From assembly GCA_002358965.1 (NCBI GenBank), contig DEPW01000144.1:1-7756 (forward strand): a stretch of DNA of 7,756 nucleotides. The letters run 5' to 3'. This DNA comes from Bacteroidales bacterium UBA3382 (GTDB lineage: Bacteria > Bacteroidota > Bacteroidia > Bacteroidales > UBA932). The position numbers were made by a program, and so were the translations under genes. A model generated the notes under the pieces. It was not told the DNA's origin. It made no database searches and worked only from the letters and a program-made list of their open reading frames with translations. This document shows positions 1-6,396 of this stretch, in pieces (positions within the stretch are counted from its first letter, which is position 1; each line of letters opens with the position of its first letter).

Positions 1-720
1 GCCGCGAACGTAATGAAGCAGCTTGCCCGTGCGGGCCGTAAGGTGCTTTTCGTAGCGACCAAAAAGCAGGCAAAAGACATTGTCGCAGAGTGCGCACAAT
101 CAGTCGGAATGCCATATGTGACCGAAAGATGGCCGGGCGGAATGCTTACCAACTTCCCGACTATCCGTAAAGCGGTCAAAAAGATGAACACCATCGACAA
201 GATGATGACAGACGGCACTTTCGAGACTTTGGCAAAGCGCGAACGTCTTCAGATTACCCGTCAGAAAGCGAAATTGGAGAAAAACCTCGGTTCCATAGCC
301 GACCTTACCCGTCTTCCGTCAGCAGTCTTCATTGTTGATGTGCAGAAGGAAATCAATGCTGTCAGGGAAGCAAATCGTCTGAACATACCGGTTATCGCAA
401 TGGTTGATACTTGCTGCGATCCTACACCGATTGATTACGTGATTCCGGCAAACGACGATGCTACCAAATCCATTGAGATAGTGATGAAAGCCATGTGCGA
501 AGCTATCAGCGAAGGACTTGAAGAAAGGAAGGTAGAGAAGGAAAAAGAGACTGCCGACAATGCCGAGCATGCTGCTCCTGCACAGGGAGGTAAGAAACTC
601 CGTTCACGCAGGCCGAGAAAAGAAGATGTTTCGGAAGAAGGCGAGGCGCCAGTGGCTGCCGAGCCGGAGGAAACCGTAAAGGCCGCTGAAGCAGGGTCTA
701 CAGAGACAGCAGAAGCTTAA
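1..720 (+). CDS. rpsB: 30S ribosomal protein uS2 (S2), 5'-truncated by the window edge
   Basis: Structural protein of the small ribosomal subunit that binds 16S rRNA near the head/body junction and helps recruit bS1. The reading frame is open from base 1, with four in-frame codons before the first visible Met at 13, so the gene starts outside the window. By comparison with E. coli S2, roughly 50-60 N-terminal residues are missing. The visible part carries typical uS2 blocks: VLFVATKKQA, TERWPGGMLTNFPTIRKA, KLEKNLGSIADLTRLP and VIPANDDATKSIE. From about visible residue 173 (counted from the Met at 13) a tail of about 63 residues rich in Ala, Glu, Lys and Pro follows, with a basic patch KKLRSRRPRK and then an acidic end. 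It is longer than the E. coli C-terminus. A CysCys pair sits in VDTCCDP, where E. coli has Asn-Ser. tsf follows after 37 nt, the usual bacterial rpsB-tsf order. Identification is secure. Confidence 0.97.
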   Translation, partial: AANVMKQLARAGRKVLFVATKKQAKDIVAECAQSVGMPYVTERWPGGMLTNFPTIRKAVKKMNTIDKMMTDGTFETLAKRERLQITRQKAKLEKNLGSIADLTRLPSAVFIVDVQKEINAVREANRLNIPVIAMVDTCCDPTPIDYVIPANDDATKSIEIVMKAMCEAISEGLEERKVEKEKETADNAEHAAPAQGGKKLRSRRPRKEDVSEEGEAPVAAEPEETVKAAEAGSTETAEA

Positions 721-746
721 TTTGATGGTATTTTAACGAATAAAAC

Positions 747-751
747 AAGGA
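747..751 (+). promoter_or_regulatory. Ribosome binding site of tsf
   Basis: AAGGA lies 6 nt before the ATG at 758, in the A-rich spacer between rpsB and tsf. It is the clearest Shine-Dalgarno-like site in the window and supports the chosen tsf start. The other gene starts here lack an obvious one, which is common in Bacteroidota. Confidence 0.65.
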
Positions 752-757
752 AAAAAT

Positions 758-1594
758 ATGGAAATAAAAGCAGTTGATGTTGCAAAACTCCGTAAAATGA
801 CCGGAGCCGGCATGATGGATTGCAAGAAAGCGCTTGTAGAGGCCGAAGGGGATTTCGACAGGGCGCAGGAAATCATCCGTGAAAAAGGCAAGCTCGTGGC
901 AGCCAAAAGGGCAGACCGCGAAACTTCCGAAGGCTCTGTCATCGCAAAGACCAATGCAGACCACACAAAGGCCATCCTCGTATGCCTCGGGTGTGAGACT
1001 GACTTTGTAGCGAACAATGCGGAATTCCAGGCTCTTGCCAATTCCATCGCCGATGCTGCAATAGAAAAAATGCCTGCTACCAAAGAAGAGCTCGAAGCTC
1101 TTACTGTAAACGGTCAGACTATCCAGGAAGCCGTGACGCAGCAGACAGGTAAGACCGGTGAAAAGCATGTGATCGCTTACTATGGCAAGTTGGAGGCTCC
1201 GTTCATCGCGACTTACATCCACATGAACGGCAAAGTGGCTTCCATCGTCGGTTTCTCAAAACCTGTTTCCGCTGAGGCAGGCAAGGAGATCGCAATGCAG
1301 GTTACGGCAATGAATCCTGTATCGGTCAATAAGGACGATTGCCCTAAGCATGTCATCGACAAAGAGCTTGAGATTTACCATGAGCAGATGAAACTCGACC
1401 CTAAGATGGCCGGCAAACCTGCTCAGATGCTTGAGAGCATAGCTCAAGGCAAGCTCGTAAAGTTCTTCAAAGAGTATACTCTCGAAGACCAGATTTTCGT
1501 GAAAGACGGAAAGATTTCTGTAAAGGAATACCTCAAATCAGTCGATCCTGAGGTCAAGGTTACAGGTTTCGCCCGTTTCTCATTGAATGACTAA
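758..1594 (+). CDS. tsf: Translation elongation factor Ts (EF-Ts)
   Basis: Cytosolic guanine-nucleotide exchange factor that removes GDP from EF-Tu so that EF-Tu can rebind GTP and aminoacyl-tRNA. At 278 residues it is close to the E. coli length (about 280) and shorter than the Bacteroides form as I recall it (about 330). The N-terminal UBA-like domain (about residues 1-45) contains LRKMTGAGMMDCKKAL, the first EF-Ts signature, followed by the EGDFDRA segment. The EF-Tu-contacting motif TDFVANN is at residues 81-87; its Asp-Phe pair is the one that disturbs the Mg2+ site of EF-Tu in E. coli. The core domain continues to about residue 240 (AMNPVSV, LESIAQGKLVKFFKE), and the protein ends VTGFARFSLND. 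The ATG at 758 has AAGGA 6 nt upstream. It is probably cotranscribed with rpsB (37-nt gap, no terminator between them). Nothing looks damaged. Confidence 0.98.
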   Translation: MEIKAVDVAKLRKMTGAGMMDCKKALVEAEGDFDRAQEIIREKGKLVAAKRADRETSEGSVIAKTNADHTKAILVCLGCETDFVANNAEFQALANSIADAAIEKMPATKEELEALTVNGQTIQEAVTQQTGKTGEKHVIAYYGKLEAPFIATYIHMNGKVASIVGFSKPVSAEAGKEIAMQVTAMNPVSVNKDDCPKHVIDKELEIYHEQMKLDPKMAGKPAQMLESIAQGKLVKFFKEYTLEDQIFVKDGKISVKEYLKSVDPEVKVTGFARFSLND

Positions 1595-1602
1595 CAATAC
1601 CG

Positions 1603-1644
1603 GAGGCTGTCTTCCCGTTTGTCGCGGTCTGTAACGGCAGCCTC
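1603..1644 (+). terminator. Interrupted inverted repeat after tsf, possible weak terminator or processing hairpin
   Basis: GAGGCTG (1603-1609) pairs with CAGCCTC (1638-1644), and inside it CCGTT (1615-1619) pairs with AACGG (1633-1637). A 5-nt bulge separates them on the 5' side only, and the loop is 13 nt. The stem begins 8 nt after the tsf stop. Only two T residues follow directly (TTGATAT), so as an intrinsic terminator it is poor. It may be a leaky terminator, a 3'-end-protecting hairpin for the rpsB-tsf mRNA, or an RNase site that frees the tRNA, which starts 7 nt later. Confidence 0.4.
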
Positions 1645-1651
1645 TTGATAT

Positions 1652-1724
1652 CGGGATGTAGCGCAGTTGGTAGCGCACTACGTTCGGGACGTAGGGGTCG
1701 GGCGTTCGAGTCGCCTCATCCCGA
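1652..1724 (+). tRNA. tRNA-Pro, anticodon CGG
   Basis: A complete cloverleaf of 73 nt can be drawn. The 7-bp acceptor stem CGGGATG (1652-1658) pairs with CATCCCG (1717-1723). The D stem is GCGC/GCGC around AGTTGGTA. The anticodon stem is CTACG/CGTAG (1678-1682 and 1690-1694) with loop TTCGGGA, so the anticodon is CGG at 1685-1687 and it reads codon CCG. The T arm has loop TTCGAGT and a 5-bp stem with one G-T pair (1700-1716). The discriminator is A1724; CAT follows, so CCA is not encoded and must be added after transcription. The gene lies 57 nt after tsf, and no TAnnTTTG promoter is seen in that gap, so transcription from the rpsB-tsf operon is likely. A strong terminator follows 10 nt later. 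Confidence 0.97.
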
Positions 1725-1734
1725 CATTACGAAG

Positions 1735-1775
1735 CAGGCAGCTGTCCGGTTTCCGGGCGGCTGCCTGTGTTTTTT
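1735..1775 (+). terminator. Strong rho-independent terminator after tRNA-Pro
   Basis: A 15-bp uninterrupted stem (1735-1749 with 1753-1767, two G-T wobbles) closes on a TTT loop and is followed by TGTTTTTT (1768-1775). The stem is G+C-rich and the T tract follows directly, so this is a textbook intrinsic terminator for + strand transcription from tsf and the tRNA. It ends 8 nt before the stop codon of the convergent alkaline phosphatase gene. Read from the - strand the same stem is followed by CTTCGTAATG, not a T run, so it should work poorly for that gene. Confidence 0.9.
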
Positions 1776-1783
1776 GCGGCCTG

Positions 1784-2914
1784 CTAAATTCCGAGCAGTT
1801 CGCAGACTTTCCGGTGCACTTCAGTGTTGTCCATCAGGCCGTGGAACTCTTCGGCTCCCGGTCCGTATGCGAACAGAGGCACGAACACTCCGCTGTGTCC
1901 GTCTGTCGACCATCTGCAATCGATTCCGCTGTCACCCTTGTTGAAATCGCTGTCGTTGGATACGATCGAAAGCCCTCCGGTTTCGTGGTCGGCAGTGACT
2001 ATGACGAGGGTTCCCGGATGGGTGTCCGCGAATCTCTTGGCTACGAGCATGGCGGAATTGATTTCCTCCATGTCTTTGGCGAGGGATTCGGTCAGGTGGT
2101 CATGGCAGGAAAAGTCTATCTGCGACTCTTCGACCATGAGCAGGAAGCCCTTTTCATTGTCCTTTTCGAGGATTTCCAGGGCTGCCTGCGTGCATTCGGC
2201 CAGCATTCCTGGCCTGCGCTGATCAGTGTCCGGAAAATGCCCTTTAAAAGGCAGGAATATGATGTTGTCCCACTCGTCAGGAATAGAGCCGATGAAATCG
2301 TAATCGTCAAGGACGACATTGTATCCCAGTGCTTTCAGTGAATCAAGGCGGGGGCTGTCGCCGTTATCATCGGGGGCAATCAATCCGGAACCGCCTGTAA
2401 AGACGACATCCAGGCCTGAGGACAGGAAATCATCAGCGATGCCTTCATCGTCGTGCCTTGTGACATTGTGGGCGTACATTGCAGCCGGAGTGGCATGCGT
2501 GAACGAGCAAAGCGTTACAATGCCGCAATCAAGCCCGGCTGCGCTGCATTTTTCAGCAAAGTTTTCGACTTCGTTGCTGTCCGAGTCCATTCCGAGTACT
2601 GAATTGTTCGTCTTGTGACCCGTGAACAGGGCGGTGCCTCCTGCAGCAGAGTCGGTAACCCTGTTGTTGGCCGAGAAGGTGGTTACGAGTGCAGTCTGTG
2701 GAAATAGAAAGAATGCGTTGGTGTCTGCATCGAGTTCGTTCAGAAGTGCGATCTGGGCGGCTCCCATGCCGTCCCCGACGATGAAAATGACATTCTTGAC
2801 TTCGGATGAACAGTTTGACGGTGTGCTATCTGAAACGGAATCGCTCCCTCCGGCACATCCGAGAAGTGCCATCAGGAGCGATAAGGCGATAGCAGTTGAA
2901 AAAACATTTTTCAT
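1784..2914 (-). CDS. PhoA-type alkaline phosphatase, predicted lipoprotein
   Basis: Predicted phosphomonoesterase of the alkaline phosphatase superfamily, exported to the envelope to release inorganic phosphate. Residues 1-19 form a lipoprotein signal peptide ending in lipobox LLGC (Cys20), followed by a Ser/Gly/Asp-rich linker. The metal and catalytic positions match E. coli PhoA: Asp48 in IVGDGMG; Ser89 nucleophile in VTDSAAGGTA; THATPA (139-144), a His-type variant of the Mg-site DATPA; Arg153 as the likely phosphate-binding Arg; Glu262, Asp267 and His271 in VEESQIDFSCH; Asp309-His310 in TADHETGG; His340 in DGHSG. All main ligands are therefore present. Oddities are Glu263 where E. coli has Gly, and eight cysteines after Cys20. 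At 376 residues it is shorter than E. coli PhoA (471). It is the last gene of the minus-strand run, 27 nt after kbl, and has no clear Shine-Dalgarno site. I am confident of the family, not of the natural substrate. Confidence 0.93.
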   Translation of the reverse strand: MKNVFSTAIALSLLMALLGCAGGSDSVSDSTPSNCSSEVKNVIFIVGDGMGAAQIALLNELDADTNAFFLFPQTALVTTFSANNRVTDSAAGGTALFTGHKTNNSVLGMDSDSNEVENFAEKCSAAGLDCGIVTLCSFTHATPAAMYAHNVTRHDDEGIADDFLSSGLDVVFTGGSGLIAPDDNGDSPRLDSLKALGYNVVLDDYDFIGSIPDEWDNIIFLPFKGHFPDTDQRRPGMLAECTQAALEILEKDNEKGFLLMVEESQIDFSCHDHLTESLAKDMEEINSAMLVAKRFADTHPGTLVIVTADHETGGLSIVSNDSDFNKGDSGIDCRWSTDGHSGVFVPLFAYGPGAEEFHGLMDNTEVHRKVCELLGI

Positions 2915-2941
2915 TGCTAATCTGTCTTATGTATGTAAGTC

Positions 2942-4132
2942 TTATTTGAGTACTCCGAGTTCCTTGCCTACTTTCACGAATGCAGCAATGCATTTGTCAA
3001 GGTGTTCCTTTTCATGGCCTGCCGAAATCTGTACGCGGATGCGTGCCTGATCCTTAGGAACCACAGGATAGTAGAAGCCTACTACATAGATGCCTTCTTC
3101 AAGCAGCCTGTCGGCCATCTGCTGTGAAAGTTTTGCGTCATAAAGCATTACGGCGCAGATTGCGGACTGGGTAGGTTTGATGTCGAAACCTGCCTCGACC
3201 ATCTTCCTGATGAAGTAATCGGTGTTCGCATGGAGTTTGTCCTGGAGGGTGTTGGTCTCTGCCATCATGTCGAACATGCGGATTGCCGCTCCGGCAACCA
3301 TAGGAGGTATTGAGTTCGAGAAGAGGTATGGCCTTGAGCGCTGCCTCAACATGGCGATGATCTCTTTCTTACCGGTAGTGAAGCCGCCGATTGCGCCGCC
3401 GAACGCTTTTCCGAGGGTACCGGTGATGATTTCAATCTTGCCGCGGAGGTTGTGGAGTTCGGTAACGCCCCTTCCCGTAGCGCCTACGACGCCGGCAGAG
3501 TGGGACTCGTCCACCATTACCATAGCATTGTATTTGTTTGCAAGCTCGTAAATCTTGTCGAGCGGAGCGACATTGCCGTCCATCGAGAACACACCGTCGG
3601 TCACGATGATGCGGTGCCTCTGTGCCTGAGCGAGTTTGAGGCATTCCTCAAGTTCGTTCATATCGGCGTTGGCATAGCGGTATCTTTTTGCTTTGCACAG
3701 ACGGACGCCGTCGATGATGGACGCATGGTTGAGCGCGTCCGAAATGATTGCGTCCTGCTCATTGAGAAGCGGTTCGAAGACTCCGCCGTTGGCGTCGAAG
3801 CATGCTGCATAGAGGATGGTATCTTCCGTTCCGAAAAATTCGGCGATCTTCGCTTCGAGTTTCTTGTGGAGATCCTGCGTACCGCAGATGAATCGTACTG
3901 AAGACATTCCGTAACCGTGAGTGTCAAGTGCTTCCTTTGCCGCTTTGATAAGCTCTTTGTTGTCAGAGAGACCCAGGTAGTTGTTGGCGCAGAAGTTGAT
4001 TACTTCCTGACCCGAAGCCACTTTGATTGCGGCTTTCTGTGGTGTGGTGATGACCCTCTCTTCTTTGTAAAGGCCGGCTTCCTTGATGGCGTTGAGCTCA
4101 TCAGTGAGGAATTTTTGAAAATCTGTGTACAT
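2942..4132 (-). CDS. kbl: Glycine C-acetyltransferase (2-amino-3-ketobutyrate CoA ligase)
   Basis: Cytosolic PLP enzyme that cleaves 2-amino-3-ketobutyrate with CoA to glycine and acetyl-CoA, the second step of threonine breakdown after threonine 3-dehydrogenase. The 396 residues align almost end to end with E. coli Kbl (398). Shared blocks include VINFCANNYLGL (44-55), SVRFICGTQD (78-87), CFDANGG (111-117), a long identical stretch at 129-155 with the PLP-stacking His136, TDGVFSMDG (178-186), VDESH (207-211; Asp208 and His211 contact PLP), GTLGKAFGG (238-246) with the Schiff-base Lys242, LRQRSRPYLFSNS (262-274) and RIRVQ with Arg366 for the substrate carboxylate. This similarity makes the related alpha-oxoamine synthases (serine palmitoyltransferase, 8-amino-7-oxononanoate synthase) unlikely. 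It lies 33 nt after the peptidase gene and 27 nt before the phosphatase gene, so it is probably cotranscribed. tdh is not adjacent on either side. No clear ribosome binding site is visible. Confidence 0.96.
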   Translation of the reverse strand: MYTDFQKFLTDELNAIKEAGLYKEERVITTPQKAAIKVASGQEVINFCANNYLGLSDNKELIKAAKEALDTHGYGMSSVRFICGTQDLHKKLEAKIAEFFGTEDTILYAACFDANGGVFEPLLNEQDAIISDALNHASIIDGVRLCKAKRYRYANADMNELEECLKLAQAQRHRIIVTDGVFSMDGNVAPLDKIYELANKYNAMVMVDESHSAGVVGATGRGVTELHNLRGKIEIITGTLGKAFGGAIGGFTTGKKEIIAMLRQRSRPYLFSNSIPPMVAGAAIRMFDMMAETNTLQDKLHANTDYFIRKMVEAGFDIKPTQSAICAVMLYDAKLSQQMADRLLEEGIYVVGFYYPVVPKDQARIRVQISAGHEKEHLDKCIAAFVKVGKELGVLK

Positions 4133-4165
4133 AATGTCAAAATATATTTAAACCGAAAAATGATT

Positions 4166-6316
4166 CTATTCCGCTTTTGCGTCCTGCCCCTCTTTCAACC
4201 ATCTGTCGAGCCACGAAAAATACTCCCTGTGCCAGAGCACGGCATTCTGCGGCTTGAGTATCCAGTGGTTCTCTTCCGGGAATACGACAAGACGCGAAGG
4301 TATCCCCATTAGCTGTGCGGCATTGTAGGCTGCCATCCCCTGGTCGACCGGAACGCGGAAGTCCATGCCTCCGTGCATTACCATGATAGGCGTGTCCCAG
4401 TTCTGGATGAACTTGTGGGCCGAATGGGCATAGTGCCTTTTGGCGGCAGGGTTCTCGTCCCATGGCGCACCTCCGTTGTCCCATGTAGGGAACCAGAGCT
4501 CTTCGGTGGTCATGTACATGTGTTCCTGGTTGAATATGCCGGCATGCGCTATGAAGCAATCGTAAGTCTTGTCATGGTTGCCGGCCATATAGTATACGGA
4601 AAATCCCCCGTAACTTGCGCCGCAGGCGGCCATTTTTCCTACATAAGGCTCTTTCTGCATCTCATGGGCGGCGGTAAGATAGTCCTGCATGTTGAGACCG
4701 CAGTAGTCTTTGGAAATCTGTTCGCACCATTCCTGTCCGAAAGCGGTGGTGCCTCGTCTGTTAGGCATGATCACTATGTATCCCTGCTGGGCCATCAGCC
4801 TGTAGTTCCAGCGATAGCTCCATGCCTGGCTGAGCGTACCCTGAGGGCCGCCGAGCAGTATCTCAATCGCCGGGTATGTCCTTGTAGAGTCGAAATGAGG
4901 CGGATACATTATCCATGTAAGCATCTTCTTCCCGTCTACCGTGGTCATCCATCTGTCTTCCATCACAGGGGTGTCGAGCCTGTCGAGGATGTCTTTGTTT
5001 TCGAATGAAAGCTGCCTTACCGTATCGGTCATGTCTTTGCCGTTCCATTGCAGCGAGACGATTTCGGCAGGGAAGAGCATGCTCATGTATGATGTGATGA
5101 TTTCAGTCCCTTCCGGGCTTTCCCTGACATATGCCGGAGTCATGAAGTCGTACCATAGGCTGTCGGAAGTGATGCGGACGATGTTTCCTTCAAGGTCGGC
5201 GGCAAAGAGTCCCTGCAATCCTTCGGCCAGTGAGGCGAAATATATATGCCTGCCGTCTTCGGACCATACCGGCGACGAAGCATTGTATTTGAAAGAGCCT
5301 GTAAGTTCGGTTATGGCGCGCGTCTCCATGTCCATTACCATCAGCCTTACCTTGTCGGCCTCGTAACCGTCCCTTTCCATGCTCAGCCATGCGAGCCTGC
5401 TTCCGTCAGGCGACCATACCGGTTCGGTGTCGTAGCCCATCATCCCTTCGCTGAGGTTGGTGCATGCAGCCGTCGCTATGTCGTAGAGGTATATGTCGGT
5501 GTTGGTGGAGAATGCGTACTCTTTCCCGGCGAGTTTGCGGCACGAGTATGCTATCTTCGTCCCGTCCGGACTCCATGAAATCTGTTCAATGCCGCTGAAC
5601 GGTTCGGTAGGGAGTTCGTAAAGCTCCTTCTCGCCTTCGAGGAGGTCGGTCGCGTCGGCCAAAGTGATCTTTCCCGAAGCAGGGATTGCTGCTATGAAAG
5701 TGTGTGGAATCTCCTCCACCCAGTGGTCCCAATGCCTGTACATCAGGTCCTCGGTGCGGTATGCCTTGGCTTTGTCAAGGTCGGGATAGGTATCCGAAGG
5801 CTTCTGGAGATATGATTGCACATAATGCGTGAACATGATGCTCTTTCCGTCCGGAGAGAGCCTGAATTGTGCGATTCCGCCTTCTATGTCGGTAATCTGA
5901 TGTTTCCTTGCGAGCGAAGGCCTTTCGCCCTCCCTGTATTCTGCGGTCCAAATCTGTCCGCCGGAAAGATATGCTACGCCTTTGCCTCCATCGGTCCATA
6001 TTACATTCGAATAGCCGGAGTTGTCCCTGGTGAGCTGTGTCCGACCCGTGCCGTCCGCGTTCATGACGAAGATTTCGGTGTTGCCTTTGTTCTGGGCGAT
6101 GTCCGTATATCCTACGGTATATAGTATCTTGCTGCCGTCAGGGGAAACCTGAGGCCCCGATACCTTGGACATCGTAACGAGGATTTCCGGTGTCATCTTC
6201 CCGTCGACGACTTCGACGGTGTTCTTGCCTATGATGTTTTCCCTGTCCTGGGGAGCGGCGCAGCTAACTGTTACGGCGGCCATTGCTATGAGGGATTTTG
6301 TGATAAAACGGTTCAT
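4166..6316 (-). CDS. S9 family serine peptidase, DPP5-like dipeptidyl peptidase, exported
   Basis: Predicted envelope serine exopeptidase of the prolyl oligopeptidase family that removes dipeptides from peptide N-termini. Numbering is from the ATG at 6316 (716 residues). Residues 1-18 form a signal peptide with a weak lipobox TVSC (Cys19), so it is either a lipoprotein or periplasmic. A beta-propeller follows with TolB/PD40-like blades: VSPDGSKILY, LSPDGKSIMF, WSPDGTKIAY, WSPDGSRLAW, WSEDGRHIYF. The C-terminal alpha/beta hydrolase domain has the triad Ser568 (GASYGG), Asp652 (GGMDFRVPV) and His684 (ENHWILKPQN). The ENHW-LKPQN ending and the HWDHW segment (about 195-199) resemble Porphyromonas DPP5 as I recall it. 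The frame is open up to an ATG at 6379, but that start precedes the likely promoter and would bury the signal peptide; the ATG at 6322 is also possible. The gene heads the run with kbl and the phosphatase and is divergent from rmuC. The family is secure; DPP5 specificity is inferred. Confidence 0.93.
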   Translation of the reverse strand: MNRFITKSLIAMAAVTVSCAAPQDRENIIGKNTVEVVDGKMTPEILVTMSKVSGPQVSPDGSKILYTVGYTDIAQNKGNTEIFVMNADGTGRTQLTRDNSGYSNVIWTDGGKGVAYLSGGQIWTAEYREGERPSLARKHQITDIEGGIAQFRLSPDGKSIMFTHYVQSYLQKPSDTYPDLDKAKAYRTEDLMYRHWDHWVEEIPHTFIAAIPASGKITLADATDLLEGEKELYELPTEPFSGIEQISWSPDGTKIAYSCRKLAGKEYAFSTNTDIYLYDIATAACTNLSEGMMGYDTEPVWSPDGSRLAWLSMERDGYEADKVRLMVMDMETRAITELTGSFKYNASSPVWSEDGRHIYFASLAEGLQGLFAADLEGNIVRITSDSLWYDFMTPAYVRESPEGTEIITSYMSMLFPAEIVSLQWNGKDMTDTVRQLSFENKDILDRLDTPVMEDRWMTTVDGKKMLTWIMYPPHFDSTRTYPAIEILLGGPQGTLSQAWSYRWNYRLMAQQGYIVIMPNRRGTTAFGQEWCEQISKDYCGLNMQDYLTAAHEMQKEPYVGKMAACGASYGGFSVYYMAGNHDKTYDCFIAHAGIFNQEHMYMTTEELWFPTWDNGGAPWDENPAAKRHYAHSAHKFIQNWDTPIMVMHGGMDFRVPVDQGMAAYNAAQLMGIPSRLVVFPEENHWILKPQNAVLWHREYFSWLDRWLKEGQDAKAE

Positions 6317-6337
6317 TGTCATTGTTGATTTGCAGCG

Positions 6338-6345
6338 CAAAATTA
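6338..6345 (-). promoter_or_regulatory. Putative -7 promoter element of the S9 peptidase gene
   Basis: On the - strand this reads TAATTTTG, an exact match to the Bacteroidota housekeeping -7 consensus TAnnTTTG. It lies 21 nt before the ATG at 6316, which would give a leader of roughly 15 nt. A TTTG -33 element at the usual 19-22 nt spacing is not seen. The site may drive the whole peptidase-kbl-phosphatase run, since no convincing promoter is visible in the two short gaps between those genes. Confidence 0.6.
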
Positions 6346-6367
6346 CTAAAAAATCGAAACAGTTTAG

Positions 6368-6375
6368 TAATTTTG
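6368..6375 (+). promoter_or_regulatory. Putative -7 promoter element of rmuC
   Basis: TAATTTTG matches the Bacteroidota -7 consensus TAnnTTTG exactly and lies 21 nt before the rmuC ATG at 6397, the same distance as its mirror copy from the peptidase ATG. No TTTG -33 element is seen at the usual spacing; where it would lie, the sequence is taken up by the opposing promoter's -7 region. Confidence 0.6.
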
Positions 6376-6396
6376 ACAATCTAATATCTTTTGAAA

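Larger units (their letters stand above)
6338..6375. repeat. Perfect 13-bp inverted repeat between divergent promoters
   Basis: CAAAATTACTAAA (6338-6350) is the exact reverse complement of TTTAGTAATTTTG (6363-6375), with a 12-nt spacer. Each arm ends outward in TAATTTTG, so both divergent -7 elements are built into the repeat. The arms are A+T-rich, unlike the surrounding genes. It could be only a mirrored promoter pair, or also an operator for a dimeric regulator; no regulator gene is visible nearby. Confidence 0.9.

Noticed and set aside
698..1222. Open frame of 174 codons on the - strand opposite tsf
   Set aside because: It has no family resemblance, overlaps highly conserved tsf and has no promoter or ribosome site visible.
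1667..2341. Open frame of 224 codons on the + strand over the tRNA, terminator and phosphatase gene
   Set aside because: It begins inside the tRNA, runs through a strong terminator and lies opposite a clear alkaline phosphatase gene, so it is a shadow.
4138..4150. Promoter-like TATATTTTG just upstream of kbl on the - strand
   Set aside because: The spacing in the element is one base too long for TAnnTTTG, and it ends 5 nt before the ATG, which would put the transcript start inside the gene.
6384..6392. TATCTTTTG just before the rmuC start as an alternative -7 element
   Set aside because: It has one extra base compared with TAnnTTTG and would start transcription at or inside the ATG. The exact match at 6368-6375 fits better.
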